Source: JASHUC01 sp963849095 (GTDB taxonomy: Bacteria > Pseudomonadota > Gammaproteobacteria > Steroidobacterales > Steroidobacteraceae). From it: a stretch of 64,000 bases of DNA. How positions within the stretch are numbered: the first letter of the stretch is position 1; every line of letters starts with the position of its first letter. Location: positions 62,001 through 126,000 of the forward strand of contig CAWKGA010000003.1 of NCBI GenBank assembly GCA_963849095.1, written 5' to 3'. The notes under the pieces were generated by a model, which saw only the letters and a program-made list of their open reading frames with translations, made no database searches and was not told the origin of the DNA. A program made the translations under genes and the position numbers. Shown here in pieces: positions 15,992-23,954 of this stretch.

Positions 15992-16375
15992 ATGGCACGC
16001 ACCACTGAGCAAGTTTGTTTGACCCTGCGTCCCGAGACCGTGCGAGCACTCAATGCTGCTGCTCAGACTGAGCGACGCTCCCGCTCGCAGGTGGTTGACC
16101 TACTGCTCGAGCGCGCCTTGACCGGCCCCGAGCGTCTGCGGGCGCTCGAGCAGATCGCCGCTGCAAGCATCATCGAATCTTCACAGGAGATTGACGCCGT
16201 GACCCACAGCGAAAGTTTGAAAGACATCGGGATCAATCCGCAACGGCACCGCGAGATCGCCTCTCGCGAGCTCGCCCGCCAGCCGACGCCCGAGCCGCTG
16301 CCGGCGCGCAGCGAGCCGCGGGCGTTTCAGCCGCGGCCTTATGCGGACGGAGGCGGGCGCAAAGGCCGAGAGTGA
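15992..16375 (+). CDS. Ribbon-helix-helix-like protein
   Basis: 127 aa. The first ~50 residues (QVCLTLRPETVRALNAAAQTERRSRSQVVDLLLERAL) match the strand-helix-helix pattern of CopG/MetJ-type DNA-binding proteins. The C-terminal half is Pro/Arg/Glu-rich and probably disordered. The stop overlaps the next GTG start by four bases. Likely a regulator, possibly of the structural genes that follow. Confidence 0.6.
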   Translation: MARTTEQVCLTLRPETVRALNAAAQTERRSRSQVVDLLLERALTGPERLRALEQIAAASIIESSQEIDAVTHSESLKDIGINPQRHREIASRELARQPTPEPLPARSEPRAFQPRPYADGGGRKGRE

Positions 16376-17220
16376 ATGCCGCGCCCGACAAAATCGTCTA
16401 TGCCACGCCGCAGGGGCACGTCCTGCTGCTGCGCCGACCCGAGGTGTGGGGGCTACCGAGTGTCGGAGAGGTCCCCGGCGAGTTCTCTGCCGAGCCATGG
16501 ACCCACGACACGGTGCGCACGGACGTTGCAGCCGCCTTCAATCCGAGCGATGACCCCGCCGCCTTCCAATGGGTGCATCACGACTTTGTCCGCAGCTGCC
16601 CGCCGAGTGCCTTCGATGCCAGCGTACCGCCCGCAATGCGCCGGTTCGATGGCCCACCACTTGATCAAATCATGGCGCGGATCGGCGCCGACTCTACTTT
16701 GAAATCAGGAGATCCCATGCCCACCGCCGAAAGTCTTCAACTCCAGATCGACGCGCTCAAGCGCCAAGTCGGTCCTGACCATTCCAGCGACGGGATGCGC
16801 AATCAGTTCCGCGCTGCTCAGGACCGCGGCGACGCAGTGGTGCGCGCCTACGGGGATTCCAACGGCGCGCCGCCGCCGGTCAACGGCGAGTCGTTGCTCG
16901 ATTACCGGGCGCGCCTGGCGGCACCGTTTCAAAAATACTCGACGGCGTACAAAGACAGCAACCTCGCCCGAGTGCGGGACTCGATCGCACTCGAGGCGGT
17001 GGAAGGCAAGATTTATCAGGATGCCATGACAGCGCTGCGCACCGGAGCCGGCGTGCCGGCCGGGACGCTGCGCGCGATCGTTCGCCGGGACGCGACGGGC
17101 CTCGCGCGCTTCAAAGATTTCGTCGGCGACCCCGGCGCGGCGTGGGCGCCCTTCAAGCGATCGTGGCTCGTCAAATCTTTCGGCGTGCCGGGCAGCCCGG
17201 GCTACAAGCAATGCTTTTGA
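16372..17220 (+). CDS. Nudix-like N-terminus plus unknown C-terminal domain, phage-related
   Basis: 282 aa. Residues ~6-30 (KIVYATPQGHVLLLRRPEVWGLP) resemble the opening of Nudix domains in phage head proteins, but the REXXEE catalytic box is absent. The C-terminal half starts with a coiled-coil-like segment (AESLQLQIDALKRQV) and ends with an aromatic-rich part (APFKRSWLVKSFGVPG). An internal in-frame ATG at 16717 has AGGAG six bases upstream, so a separate 167-aa product is likely. It may be a fused head protease/scaffold-type pair, but that is a guess. Confidence 0.55.
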   Translation: MNAAPDKIVYATPQGHVLLLRRPEVWGLPSVGEVPGEFSAEPWTHDTVRTDVAAAFNPSDDPAAFQWVHHDFVRSCPPSAFDASVPPAMRRFDGPPLDQIMARIGADSTLKSGDPMPTAESLQLQIDALKRQVGPDHSSDGMRNQFRAAQDRGDAVVRAYGDSNGAPPPVNGESLLDYRARLAAPFQKYSTAYKDSNLARVRDSIALEAVEGKIYQDAMTALRTGAGVPAGTLRAIVRRDATGLARFKDFVGDPGAAWAPFKRSWLVKSFGVPGSPGYKQCF

Positions 17221-17367
17221 TGATTGGATTGCCGGAGAGAGAGTGAGAGGGAGTGATGCATCGGCGTGCGGCCTCGGCCGCCCCGAGGTGAGCCGTACGA
17301 GCCTCGGCATAGCGACATCGGCGGCTTCTGGCGGACGCGGCCATCCTACCGCACCGCGCCAGGCGTT

Positions 17368-17392
17368 TGCCGCCACGTGACGGCGGCATTTT
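17368..17392 (+). terminator. Hairpin before the 99-aa protein gene
   Basis: TGCCGCC (17368-17374) and GGCGGCA (17382-17388) form a perfect 7-bp stem with a 7-base loop, followed by TTTT. It could be a weak terminator or a leader hairpin that lowers read-through or protects mRNA. It lies in the 187-bp gap 17221-17407, where I see no other feature. Confidence 0.4.
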
Positions 17393-17407
17393 CTCGATGG
17401 GGGTCTG

Positions 17408-17707
17408 ATGGCTGCAGTAATCAATACGAACGTCGGTGCCTTTCCCGGGCTTCCGGGCGGCACCAGCAGTGCGGTCGATCTCACGGCACCGCAGCAGATC
17501 AAGGCTACACCTGGACTGCTCCTTAGGATCAGTTGCATCGTCGCCGGTTCGCTCACGTTGCTTGATAGCACGACCAGCAGCGGCTATGCGATCTTCGAGA
17601 CTACAACCATGACAGCTGGACAGGTCGTCAACATGGGCGGTTTCCCGTTCTTCGGAGGCCTGTACGCATCGGGTGTCAGCGGATCATTCGCGCTGGCGTT
17701 CACCTGA
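17408..17707 (+). CDS. Beta-rich 99-aa element protein, possible virion component
   Basis: Small protein rich in Gly, Ser and Thr with alternating hydrophobic strands (LLLRISCIVAGSLTLLDSTT, YAIFETTTMTAGQVVNMGG, GLYASGVSGSFALAFT). Such composition is usual for decoration or coat subunits. It has its own intergenic leader with a hairpin and lies directly before the transglycosylase gene. Function is inferred only from composition and location. Confidence 0.5.
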   Translation: MAAVINTNVGAFPGLPGGTSSAVDLTAPQQIKATPGLLLRISCIVAGSLTLLDSTTSSGYAIFETTTMTAGQVVNMGGFPFFGGLYASGVSGSFALAFT

Positions 17708-17719
17708 GGAGCGGCGGCC

Positions 17720-19363
17720 GTGGCGGTCACAAGTATTCTTGATGTCGATGTACAGCAGCAGTCTTTCGAGCGGTTCCTCAATCTATGGAATGACTACCAG
17801 GAACAGCTGAAAAAGCAGCCTGAAATCTGGACGAAAATCGCAGGAATTCAAGCGCAAGCGGCGGGCGGCCTCAATGAGTTCAAATCCTCGTTCGAGGCGC
17901 ATATCGGCGCCCTCACAGAGGTCAACGAGATTGAAGCCGAGCACGGCAAGCTCGCGATGCGCAATGAGTCGCTGTGGCGAGACACGGCGAGCCACTCAGG
18001 GAGTTTCGCGAAAAACCTCACCCACGCCGCGACGGTCATGCAGAAGTGGGCGCCCTTCCTGTTCGGCGCCGTCGTCTTCGGTTCGGCATTTGGAATCGAC
18101 CGGCTCGCAGCGGATGCCTCCGGACAGCGTCAGCAGGCCATGGGCCTTGGCGGCTCGATCGGGCAGTTGAAGGCGTTCTCGACCAATTTTGCTCGCGTGG
18201 GGGACATCGGGGGCTTGCTCGGCAGCGTCAATCAGGCCGAGACCGACATCTCGAGTCCCGCCTACCGCTCATGGCTCACGCTCGGGCTCGGCGCGATGAG
18301 CGGCAACGCGGTCAAGGACTCGATGCGCTACTTGGACGCCGTGCGAGCGTTCACCGAGCGCATGCCGCTCAACATGCTCGGCCCGATGGCGCAGGCGTAC
18401 GGCATCGACCTCGACTCCGAAACGCTGCGCAGAATCCGCGCGACGAGCTCTGCAGAATGGGCGGGGATGGAGAAGGGGACACTCGCCGACATCAACCGGA
18501 TGAATATCCCGGGCGCCAGAAACCTGCAGGAACTCTCGACGCAGCTTTCCCGCAATCTCTCGACGATCAGCGCAACATTCGAGACGCAGCTCGCCAAATC
18601 GGCGCCCGTTCTCAAGTCGTTCTCCGATGCGGTGACCCGTGCAACGGTGGGGCTCCTCAATGCAGCTGGCCAGTGGGTGCAAGACCCGAAGAGCGCTCTG
18701 GAGAACCGACTCAAACAGGCCTTCCACATCGTCAACCCTCTCGCACCGAACGGAACGATCGGATTGGCTTGGGATGCGATACAGGGGCTGTTCACCCGCC
18801 ACCATGTCGGGACGACACTGGAGAATGCGCTCGGCCCACCGGCGCGGCAGTTCGCGCACTGGGCAACGACTCCGATGCGGCAGTTCTATTCGAGCGAGGC
18901 GGATCGGCTCGACCCATCCGGCATGTTGCAAACGATGGGAATGCTCGAATCGGGCATGAATCCGATCATATCGAACTCCTCGAAGGGCGCCGCCGGCATG
19001 ATGCAGTTCATGCCGACGATCGCCACCGCACTCGGAATCGATCCGCGTAACGCAGAGCAGTCTCTCCGGGGCGCGGAGGTCATGCGCGAGCGCCTGATGC
19101 GAGAGTACGGTGGGGACATCGCGAAGGTCCTCGCTGCCTACAACTGGGGAGAGGGCCATCTCAACAAGGACATCGCGAAGTACGGCGAGAACTGGCTACA
19201 GCATGCCCCCGAGGAGACGCGGAGCTATGTGGCGTCCGGCGAACTGCGATTGTTCCTGCGAGATCTGCGGACGTTGCTCGCGGGCTCGGCGAAGATTGAT
19301 GTCCGCCTGCCGCCCGGTAGTTCCGCGACAGCATCCATATCGGGCCTCGGAGCAACCCGGTGA
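17720..19363 (+). CDS. Virion-associated lytic transglycosylase
   Basis: 547 aa, GTG start. The N-terminal ~330 residues are helical with one hydrophobic segment (WAPFLFGAVVFGSAFGI), like phage ejection or tape-measure-like proteins. Residues ~390-490 form an SLT lytic transglycosylase domain: catalytic Glu in MLESGMNPIIS, then KGAAGMMQFMP and AAYNWGEGHL. It would cut peptidoglycan during DNA entry. Its presence suggests that particles made with this element carry their own wall-degrading protein. The stop overlaps the next GTG. Confidence 0.78.
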   Translation: MAVTSILDVDVQQQSFERFLNLWNDYQEQLKKQPEIWTKIAGIQAQAAGGLNEFKSSFEAHIGALTEVNEIEAEHGKLAMRNESLWRDTASHSGSFAKNLTHAATVMQKWAPFLFGAVVFGSAFGIDRLAADASGQRQQAMGLGGSIGQLKAFSTNFARVGDIGGLLGSVNQAETDISSPAYRSWLTLGLGAMSGNAVKDSMRYLDAVRAFTERMPLNMLGPMAQAYGIDLDSETLRRIRATSSAEWAGMEKGTLADINRMNIPGARNLQELSTQLSRNLSTISATFETQLAKSAPVLKSFSDAVTRATVGLLNAAGQWVQDPKSALENRLKQAFHIVNPLAPNGTIGLAWDAIQGLFTRHHVGTTLENALGPPARQFAHWATTPMRQFYSSEADRLDPSGMLQTMGMLESGMNPIISNSSKGAAGMMQFMPTIATALGIDPRNAEQSLRGAEVMRERLMREYGGDIAKVLAAYNWGEGHLNKDIAKYGENWLQHAPEETRSYVASGELRLFLRDLRTLLAGSAKIDVRLPPGSSATASISGLGATR

Positions 19364-19506
19364 GGCGAGTGCTCTCGGTCCTCATTGGCCTCGCGCTCGT
19401 GCTGCCGGTCGCCGCAACTGCGCTTGTGTGCATGCCGTTCGCGTGGCTTCATGTGCGCTGCCTCGCGTTTCTCGAGGCGCTCGATGCAAAGAGCCGCCAT
19501 GCGTAA
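19360..19506 (+). CDS. 48-aa small membrane protein (holin/spanin-like position)
   Basis: GTG start overlapping the transglycosylase stop by four bases (GTGA). Product opens MRRVLSVLIGLALVLPV, giving a basic start and a single hydrophobic helix of ~25 residues, then FEALDAKS-like soluble tail. Small single-helix proteins at this position are often holins or spanin subunits, but no motif proves it. Its last bases overlap the next ATG. Confidence 0.5.
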   Translation: MRRVLSVLIGLALVLPVAATALVCMPFAWLHVRCLAFLEALDAKSRHA

Positions 19507-19660
19507 GCGCTCGGCCGGTTTCGCTCGCCGCTTCGCTCGCAGGTGGCGATTGTTCTACTTGCGCTACCCGCAGCCGCCCGAGCGCGAGCGGCCGGAGCCG
19601 GAGCCGTGGACGCAGCGGAACCTGCGGCAGGCTGAGCCGCTGCGGGGCAGCGCGCCGTGA
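19499..19660 (+). CDS. Hypothetical 53-aa basic protein
   Basis: Starts MRKRSAGFARRFARRWRLFYL and ends with a Glu/Pro/Arg-rich tail. Very basic N-terminus could bind nucleic acid or membrane. It overlaps both neighbours by 4-8 bases, which supports it being translated within the late operon. Confidence 0.45.
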   Translation: MRKRSAGFARRFARRWRLFYLRYPQPPERERPEPEPWTQRNLRQAEPLRGSAP

Positions 19661-20136
19661 CAGCGATCCTCGGCGTGGACCCCGGCCTCTCCGGTGCGCT
19701 CGCGCTACTGGGCGCCGACGGCGAGCCCGAGCTCGTTGCAGATCTTCCGGTGATCCGCGACCGCTCCCTCGCCTGGATCGACGGTGGTGCGTTGCAGAGC
19801 ACGCTGCTTAACGCATTGAGAGGGCGCCAGTGCCGCGCAGTCGTGGAGCGCGTGTCTGCCATGCCACGGCAGGGCGTTGCGTCGTCCTTCACGTTTGGCG
19901 TCGGATTCGGCTCGATCCTGAGCGTGCTACAGAGCTTGCAGCTGCCGATCGAGCTTGTGACACCGGCCGTATGGAAGCGGACGCTCGGGCTGAGTTCCGA
20001 CAAGCGGGCGAGCCTGGACAAAGCGCGGCTCCTGTTTCCGAGCGCGGACCTCGGGCTTGCGAAGCATCACGGGCGAGCCGAGGCGCTCCTCCTCGCCTAT
20101 TGGGCCGGGACACGCGATCATCGAGCCGCAGCGTGA
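19657..20136 (+). CDS. RuvC-like Holliday junction resolvase
   Basis: 159 aa, GTG start. RNase H-fold signature: ILGVDPGLSGALALL (first Asp), VVERVSAMPRQG (catalytic Glu), VTPAVWKRTLGL and the final KHHGRAEALLLAYW with a late acidic residue. Phage RuvC-like enzymes resolve branched DNA before packaging. Located at the end of the rightward run, near attR. This is not the host ruvC, which would be ~170 aa next to ruvA/ruvB. Confidence 0.82.
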   Translation: MTAILGVDPGLSGALALLGADGEPELVADLPVIRDRSLAWIDGGALQSTLLNALRGRQCRAVVERVSAMPRQGVASSFTFGVGFGSILSVLQSLQLPIELVTPAVWKRTLGLSSDKRASLDKARLLFPSADLGLAKHHGRAEALLLAYWAGTRDHRAAA

Positions 20137-20393
20137 GCGCGGTTTGCCGCCGAGGTGCTGATGCCAGCGGTTTTGAGGATGGCGGCCTTGGACTTCCCAC
20201 CAGTGGGAATACCAGCGCCCTTGCCGTTTAACGGCTTCGCCTTCTCCAGTCCCGCGCTCAGCTCCCCGATGCGCACGACGGCGCGGAGCTGGTGCGGTCG
20301 CACGCTGAGACCGCACCAAGGGTGACCCAGGACTGCACGGAGGGCGCCCTCCCCGCCGCACCAAGGCCGCCCGAAGGCGGCGCTGTCGGACAT
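20118..20393 (-). pseudogene. Possible remnant of a HTH-containing phage gene
   Basis: A 91-aa minus-strand frame whose middle (RIGELSAGLEKAKPLNGKG, then SKAAILKTAGISTSAANR) looks like the start of phage proteins that combine a repeated helix with a GISTSxANR helix-turn-helix. The C-terminus ends abruptly by running into the RuvC-like gene, and the N-terminus is low-complexity. It is likely a truncated fragment left at the element's right end. The 20137-20470 stretch otherwise shows only the repeat at 20415. Confidence 0.3.
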
Positions 20394-20414
20394 GGGATCT
20401 CAGGCTGGCGCGGC

Positions 20415-20440
20415 TTTCCGTACAGATTCCGTACGGAAGT
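20415..20440. repeat. Right copy of the CCGTACGG-containing repeat
   Basis: TTTCCGTACA, three or four bases, then TCCGTACGGA and AGT, in the same orientation as the copy at 5596-5620. It lies 30 bp inside attR. Two such blocks near both ends of an element fit integrase arm sites. Confidence 0.5.
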
Positions 20441-20469
20441 GACCCATTAGATATAAGCCTTTAAATTCT

Positions 20470-20545
<76 letters not shown>

Positions 20546-20558
20546 ACCGGAACTCGAA

Positions 20559-20586
20559 ATTGTAGTTGCGTGGCCAGTGAAGTCAA
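20559..20586 (-). promoter_or_regulatory. Promoter of tRNA-Gly
   Basis: On the minus strand TTGACT (20586-20581) and TACAAT (20564-20559) are 16 bp apart, and the -10 box ends 14 bases before the tRNA 5' end. Both match the sigma70 consensus well. Bases 20587-20721 hold no gene. Confidence 0.65.
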
Positions 20587-20721
20587 GGCGGCTGGGGCCA
20601 CATCGGTCAGAAAAACCATTGATACACTAGAACTTTACACCATATTTCTCATCTGATTTCTACCTACGCCGCAAAGCGATCCCACTGCGCCGTGGTGACG
20701 CGGGACCGGTGGGAGGGAGAA

Positions 20722-21318
20722 CTACGGCTCCTTCAGATCCGGCCAGGCCGCCCGCAGGTACGACACCATCGACACCAGTGTGAGCGCCGCCGCGAGCACG
20801 GTGAGCGCGAGCCCCACCTCGTAGGTCGGGAAGGCGAGCACGCTGTGCCGGTACAGCATCAGCGCGAGACCGATCAGCTGGAAGACCGTCTTGTACTTGC
20901 CAAGGAGCGAGACCGCGACCTTGCGATGCTGCCCGACCTCCGCCATCCACTCGCGCAGCGCCGAGATGGCGATCTCGCGGCCGATGATGACCGCGGCGGT
21001 GAGCACGACGACCGGACGGTGATCCCGGCTCACGAGCAGGACCAGGGCCGTCGCCACGATGAGCTTGTCGGCAACGGGGTCCAAGAAGGCTCCGAGCCGC
21101 GAGGTCTGACCCAGCCGGCGTGCGAGATAGCCGTCGAGCGAATCGGTGATGCCTGCCGCGGCGAAGATCAAACCCGCCGCGGGGTCGGCCCAGTGGGAGT
21201 GCAGGTAGAAGGCGACGACGACGAGCGGGATCGCCGCGATCCGGATCCAGGTGAGGATATTCGGCCAGGTCCAGGAGGTGGATACGTGGGCGGTGCTGCC
21301 GGTGTTGGACGTGTCCAC
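20722..21318 (-). CDS. pgsA: CDP-diacylglycerol-glycerol-3-phosphate 3-phosphatidyltransferase
   Basis: 198 aa integral membrane enzyme that makes phosphatidylglycerophosphate, the first step to phosphatidylglycerol. The CDP-alcohol phosphotransferase signature D-x2-DG-x2-AR-x8-G-x3-D-x3-D is intact in DSLDGYLARRLGQTSRLGAF and the following LDPVADK. Several hydrophobic helices span the chain. It lies 47 bp downstream of uvrC on the same strand, the usual uvrC-pgsA pair. Confidence 0.93.
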   Translation of the reverse strand: MDTSNTGSTAHVSTSWTWPNILTWIRIAAIPLVVVAFYLHSHWADPAAGLIFAAAGITDSLDGYLARRLGQTSRLGAFLDPVADKLIVATALVLLVSRDHRPVVVLTAAVIIGREIAISALREWMAEVGQHRKVAVSLLGKYKTVFQLIGLALMLYRHSVLAFPTYEVGLALTVLAAALTLVSMVSYLRAAWPDLKEP

Positions 21319-21365
21319 GGTCGAGCTACCGGGACGGTCGCGGGTCTGCGCCGTGCCGGGCTACC

Positions 21366-23192
21366 TCACACACCGGGATGAAGATGATCGTAAATGGTCC
21401 TTGCAAGCGATGCCCCGATGCCTTCGACCTGCTCGAATTCTGCCATAGCGGCGCGCAGGACACCCTGCAATCCGCCGAAGTGCTTCAGGAGCGAACGCCG
21501 CTTGGCAGGTCCCAGGCCGGGTATGGCCTCGAGCACGGACTCGCTGTAGCGGCGGGCGCGCTTGCGCCGGTGGCCGGTGATGGCGAACCGGTGCGCTTCG
21601 TCCCGCACGCGCTGCACCAGGCGCAGGGCCGGCGAGTGCGGGTCCAGCACGCGCGGCGCCCCGGCGCCATGAATGAAGAGCCGCTCCTGCCCGGGCCTGC
21701 GGTCGGGTCCCTTCGCGACGCCCACGAGCGTCAAGTCCTCGAACCCGAGGGCGGCGACGACGGAGTGCACCTCGCTCACCTGGCCCGGGCCGCCGTCGAT
21801 GAGCAAGAGGTCCGGCGCAGGGACCTCACCCTCGCGAATGCGGGTATAGCGGCGCTCGAGCGCCTGGCGCAGCGCGCCGTAGTCATCGCCCGGCGTGACG
21901 CCCGTGATATTGAACCGCCGGTACTCCTTCTTGAGCGGACCCTCCGCCCCAAAGACGACGCAGGAGGCGACCGTGCCTTCACCGCCGGTGTGGCTGATGT
22001 CGAAGCATTCGATCCGCGTCGGCGGCTGCGGCAGGTCGAGCGCGTCCGCGAGCGCGGCCAGCATCTCCTCGGCGCCGCGGCGCTGCGCGAGCCGCATCCG
22101 CAGCGCCTGCGCCGCGTTCTCCTCGCAGAGTTCGACCCACCTCACGGCAATCCCACGCTGCGGCCGCCGGATGCCGACATCGTGCCCGGCGCGGTCCTTC
22201 AGGACTCGTGCGAGCGACTCGGCGTCGGGGAGCTCCCGCCCGACGAGCAGCTCGCGCACGGGCTCCTGGGCGGCGTAGTACTGGAGCATGAACGACCGCA
22301 GCGCCTCCTCCGGCTCCGCGAGGGTGGCCCGCGGAAAGTAGCTCGTGGTGCCGAGGTTGCGTCCGCCGCGCACGAGCATCACGCTCACGGCATACTCGCC
22401 CGGCTCGCCGACGATGGCGAGCACGTCGGCATCCCGGTCCGCCTCGCCCGTCACGATCTGCTCGGCCTGAATGCGCTTGAGCGCGGCGAGCTGGTCGCGG
22501 ATCCGCGCAGCGCGCTCGAACTCGAGCCGGCTCGCGGCCTCCTCCATCCGGGCCTCGAGTTGAGCGTTCACTTCGGCGCTCCGCCCCTCCAGCACTTTCA
22601 CCGCGCTCGCCACGTCCTCGGCATACGCGTCGCGGCCGATGAGGCCCACGCAGGGGGCCGAGCAGCGCCCGATCTGATGCTGCAGGCAGGGCCTGCTGCG
22701 GTTCGCGAAGAAGGTATCGCGGCAATTGCGGATGAGGAACAGCCTCTGCAGGCCTTGCAGCGTCTCCCGTACCGCCCCGGCGCTGGGGAACGGACCGAAG
22801 TAGCGGCCCGAGCGGCTCCGCGGGCCCCGGTAGAAGGCGAGCCGCGGATACTCGTGGTCGGTCGCGAGGTGAATGTAGGGGAAGCTCTTGTCGTCGCGCA
22901 GCACGACGTTGAAGCGCGGCTTGTGCTCCTTGATGAGGTTGTACTCGAGGAGCAGAGCCTCCGTCTCGGAATTCGTGACCGTGACCTCGATCGCGGCGAT
23001 CTGCTGCACGAGCGCGTGGACCTTCGGGACGACGTTGCCAGGGTTGAAATACGTCCCCACGCGGTCCTTCAGGCTCCTGGCCTTGCCGACATAGAGCAGG
23101 ACGCCGTCGGCGCCGTACATCCGATAAACGCCGGGGCGCCGCGGCAGGGACGCCACGTATTCCTTCGGATCGAACGCCTGCACCTTCGCCAC
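21366..23192 (-). CDS. uvrC: UvrABC excinuclease subunit C
   Basis: 608 aa DNA repair nuclease that makes both incisions around UvrB-marked damage. The N-terminus has the GIY-YIG-type domain (RRPGVYRMYGADGVLLYVGK), the middle a UVR domain (LEARMEEAASRLEFERAARIRD), and the C-terminal half the RNase H-like nuclease (IECFDISHTGGEGTVASCVVF, LLLIDGGPGQV) ending in helix-hairpin-helix repeats (LEAIPGLGPAKRRSLL). Start set at the GTG at 23192, where family similarity begins; the frame is open much further upstream. Confidence 0.95.
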   Translation of the reverse strand: MAKVQAFDPKEYVASLPRRPGVYRMYGADGVLLYVGKARSLKDRVGTYFNPGNVVPKVHALVQQIAAIEVTVTNSETEALLLEYNLIKEHKPRFNVVLRDDKSFPYIHLATDHEYPRLAFYRGPRSRSGRYFGPFPSAGAVRETLQGLQRLFLIRNCRDTFFANRSRPCLQHQIGRCSAPCVGLIGRDAYAEDVASAVKVLEGRSAEVNAQLEARMEEAASRLEFERAARIRDQLAALKRIQAEQIVTGEADRDADVLAIVGEPGEYAVSVMLVRGGRNLGTTSYFPRATLAEPEEALRSFMLQYYAAQEPVRELLVGRELPDAESLARVLKDRAGHDVGIRRPQRGIAVRWVELCEENAAQALRMRLAQRRGAEEMLAALADALDLPQPPTRIECFDISHTGGEGTVASCVVFGAEGPLKKEYRRFNITGVTPGDDYGALRQALERRYTRIREGEVPAPDLLLIDGGPGQVSEVHSVVAALGFEDLTLVGVAKGPDRRPGQERLFIHGAGAPRVLDPHSPALRLVQRVRDEAHRFAITGHRRKRARRYSESVLEAIPGLGPAKRRSLLKHFGGLQGVLRAAMAEFEQVEGIGASLARTIYDHLHPGV

Positions 23193-23236
23193 CGAATCAC
23201 CACCCGTATCCGAGCGCCCGAACCCACGTGCCGGAC

Positions 23237-23893
23237 TCAAGCTCGCCGCCGGCCCCGTAATCCCGCGAGCTCGCAAGCCCGCCCGAGCACGGAGTGGAAC
23301 ATCTGCTCCGTGAGCCGCCTGGTCTGCGTGTTGTAGCGGCTGCAATGATACGAGTCGAGGAGGTACCGCGCCGCATCGAGGCGATGCTCGGCCCCGTGCG
23401 AGAAGGGAAACGCCGAGCGCTTCAGTCCGAGGGCAAGCAGCGCGGCATCGTGCCCGACGCGGCCGAGCGCGACGAGGACCCGAATGCCCGGGGAGAGCTG
23501 CTCGAGCTCCGCCTTGAGGTATGCGTTGCAGTGGCGCACCTCCTGCGGTAGCGGCTTGTTCTGCGGCGGCACGCACTTGACGGAGTTGACGATCCGCACG
23601 CCGCGCAGCTCGAGAGGATCGTCGGCGGCCACCGACTCGCGGTGCGTGGATAAGCCGAGCCGGTAGAGCGTCTCGTAGAGCAGGATGCCGGCGTGATCCC
23701 CGGTGAACGGCCGGGCCGTGCGATTCGCGCCGTGCAGCCCCGGCGCGAGGCCGACGAGCACGATGCGCGGGGCCTCGTCCCCGAAGGACGCGACCGGGCG
23801 CCCCCAGTACCCGGGGTACCGCGCGCGGCACTCCGCGAGATAGGACGCGAGCCGCGGACAGCGAGTGCAGCCCGGATCGTAGATTTCAGTCAT
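23237..23893 (-). CDS. Family 5 (UDGb) uracil-DNA glycosylase
   Basis: 218 aa base-excision repair enzyme. It carries the family-5 signatures GLAPGLHGANRTARPFTGD and SYHCSRYNTQTRRLT, with Cys residues near the N-terminus (GCTRCPRLASYL) that with later Cys (SVKCVP) may bind the usual iron-sulfur cluster. UDGb enzymes remove uracil and other deaminated bases and are frequent in GC-rich bacteria. Neighbouring uvrC makes a small DNA repair group; 44 bp separate them. Confidence 0.87.
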   Translation of the reverse strand: MTEIYDPGCTRCPRLASYLAECRARYPGYWGRPVASFGDEAPRIVLVGLAPGLHGANRTARPFTGDHAGILLYETLYRLGLSTHRESVAADDPLELRGVRIVNSVKCVPPQNKPLPQEVRHCNAYLKAELEQLSPGIRVLVALGRVGHDAALLALGLKRSAFPFSHGAEHRLDAARYLLDSYHCSRYNTQTRRLTEQMFHSVLGRACELAGLRGRRRA

Positions 23894-23954
23894 CGCATCT
23901 GGCCATCCCTGGCCGCGCTTCCCGCCCGGGCCTCCTGCCCGGGCACTCGCCGCT

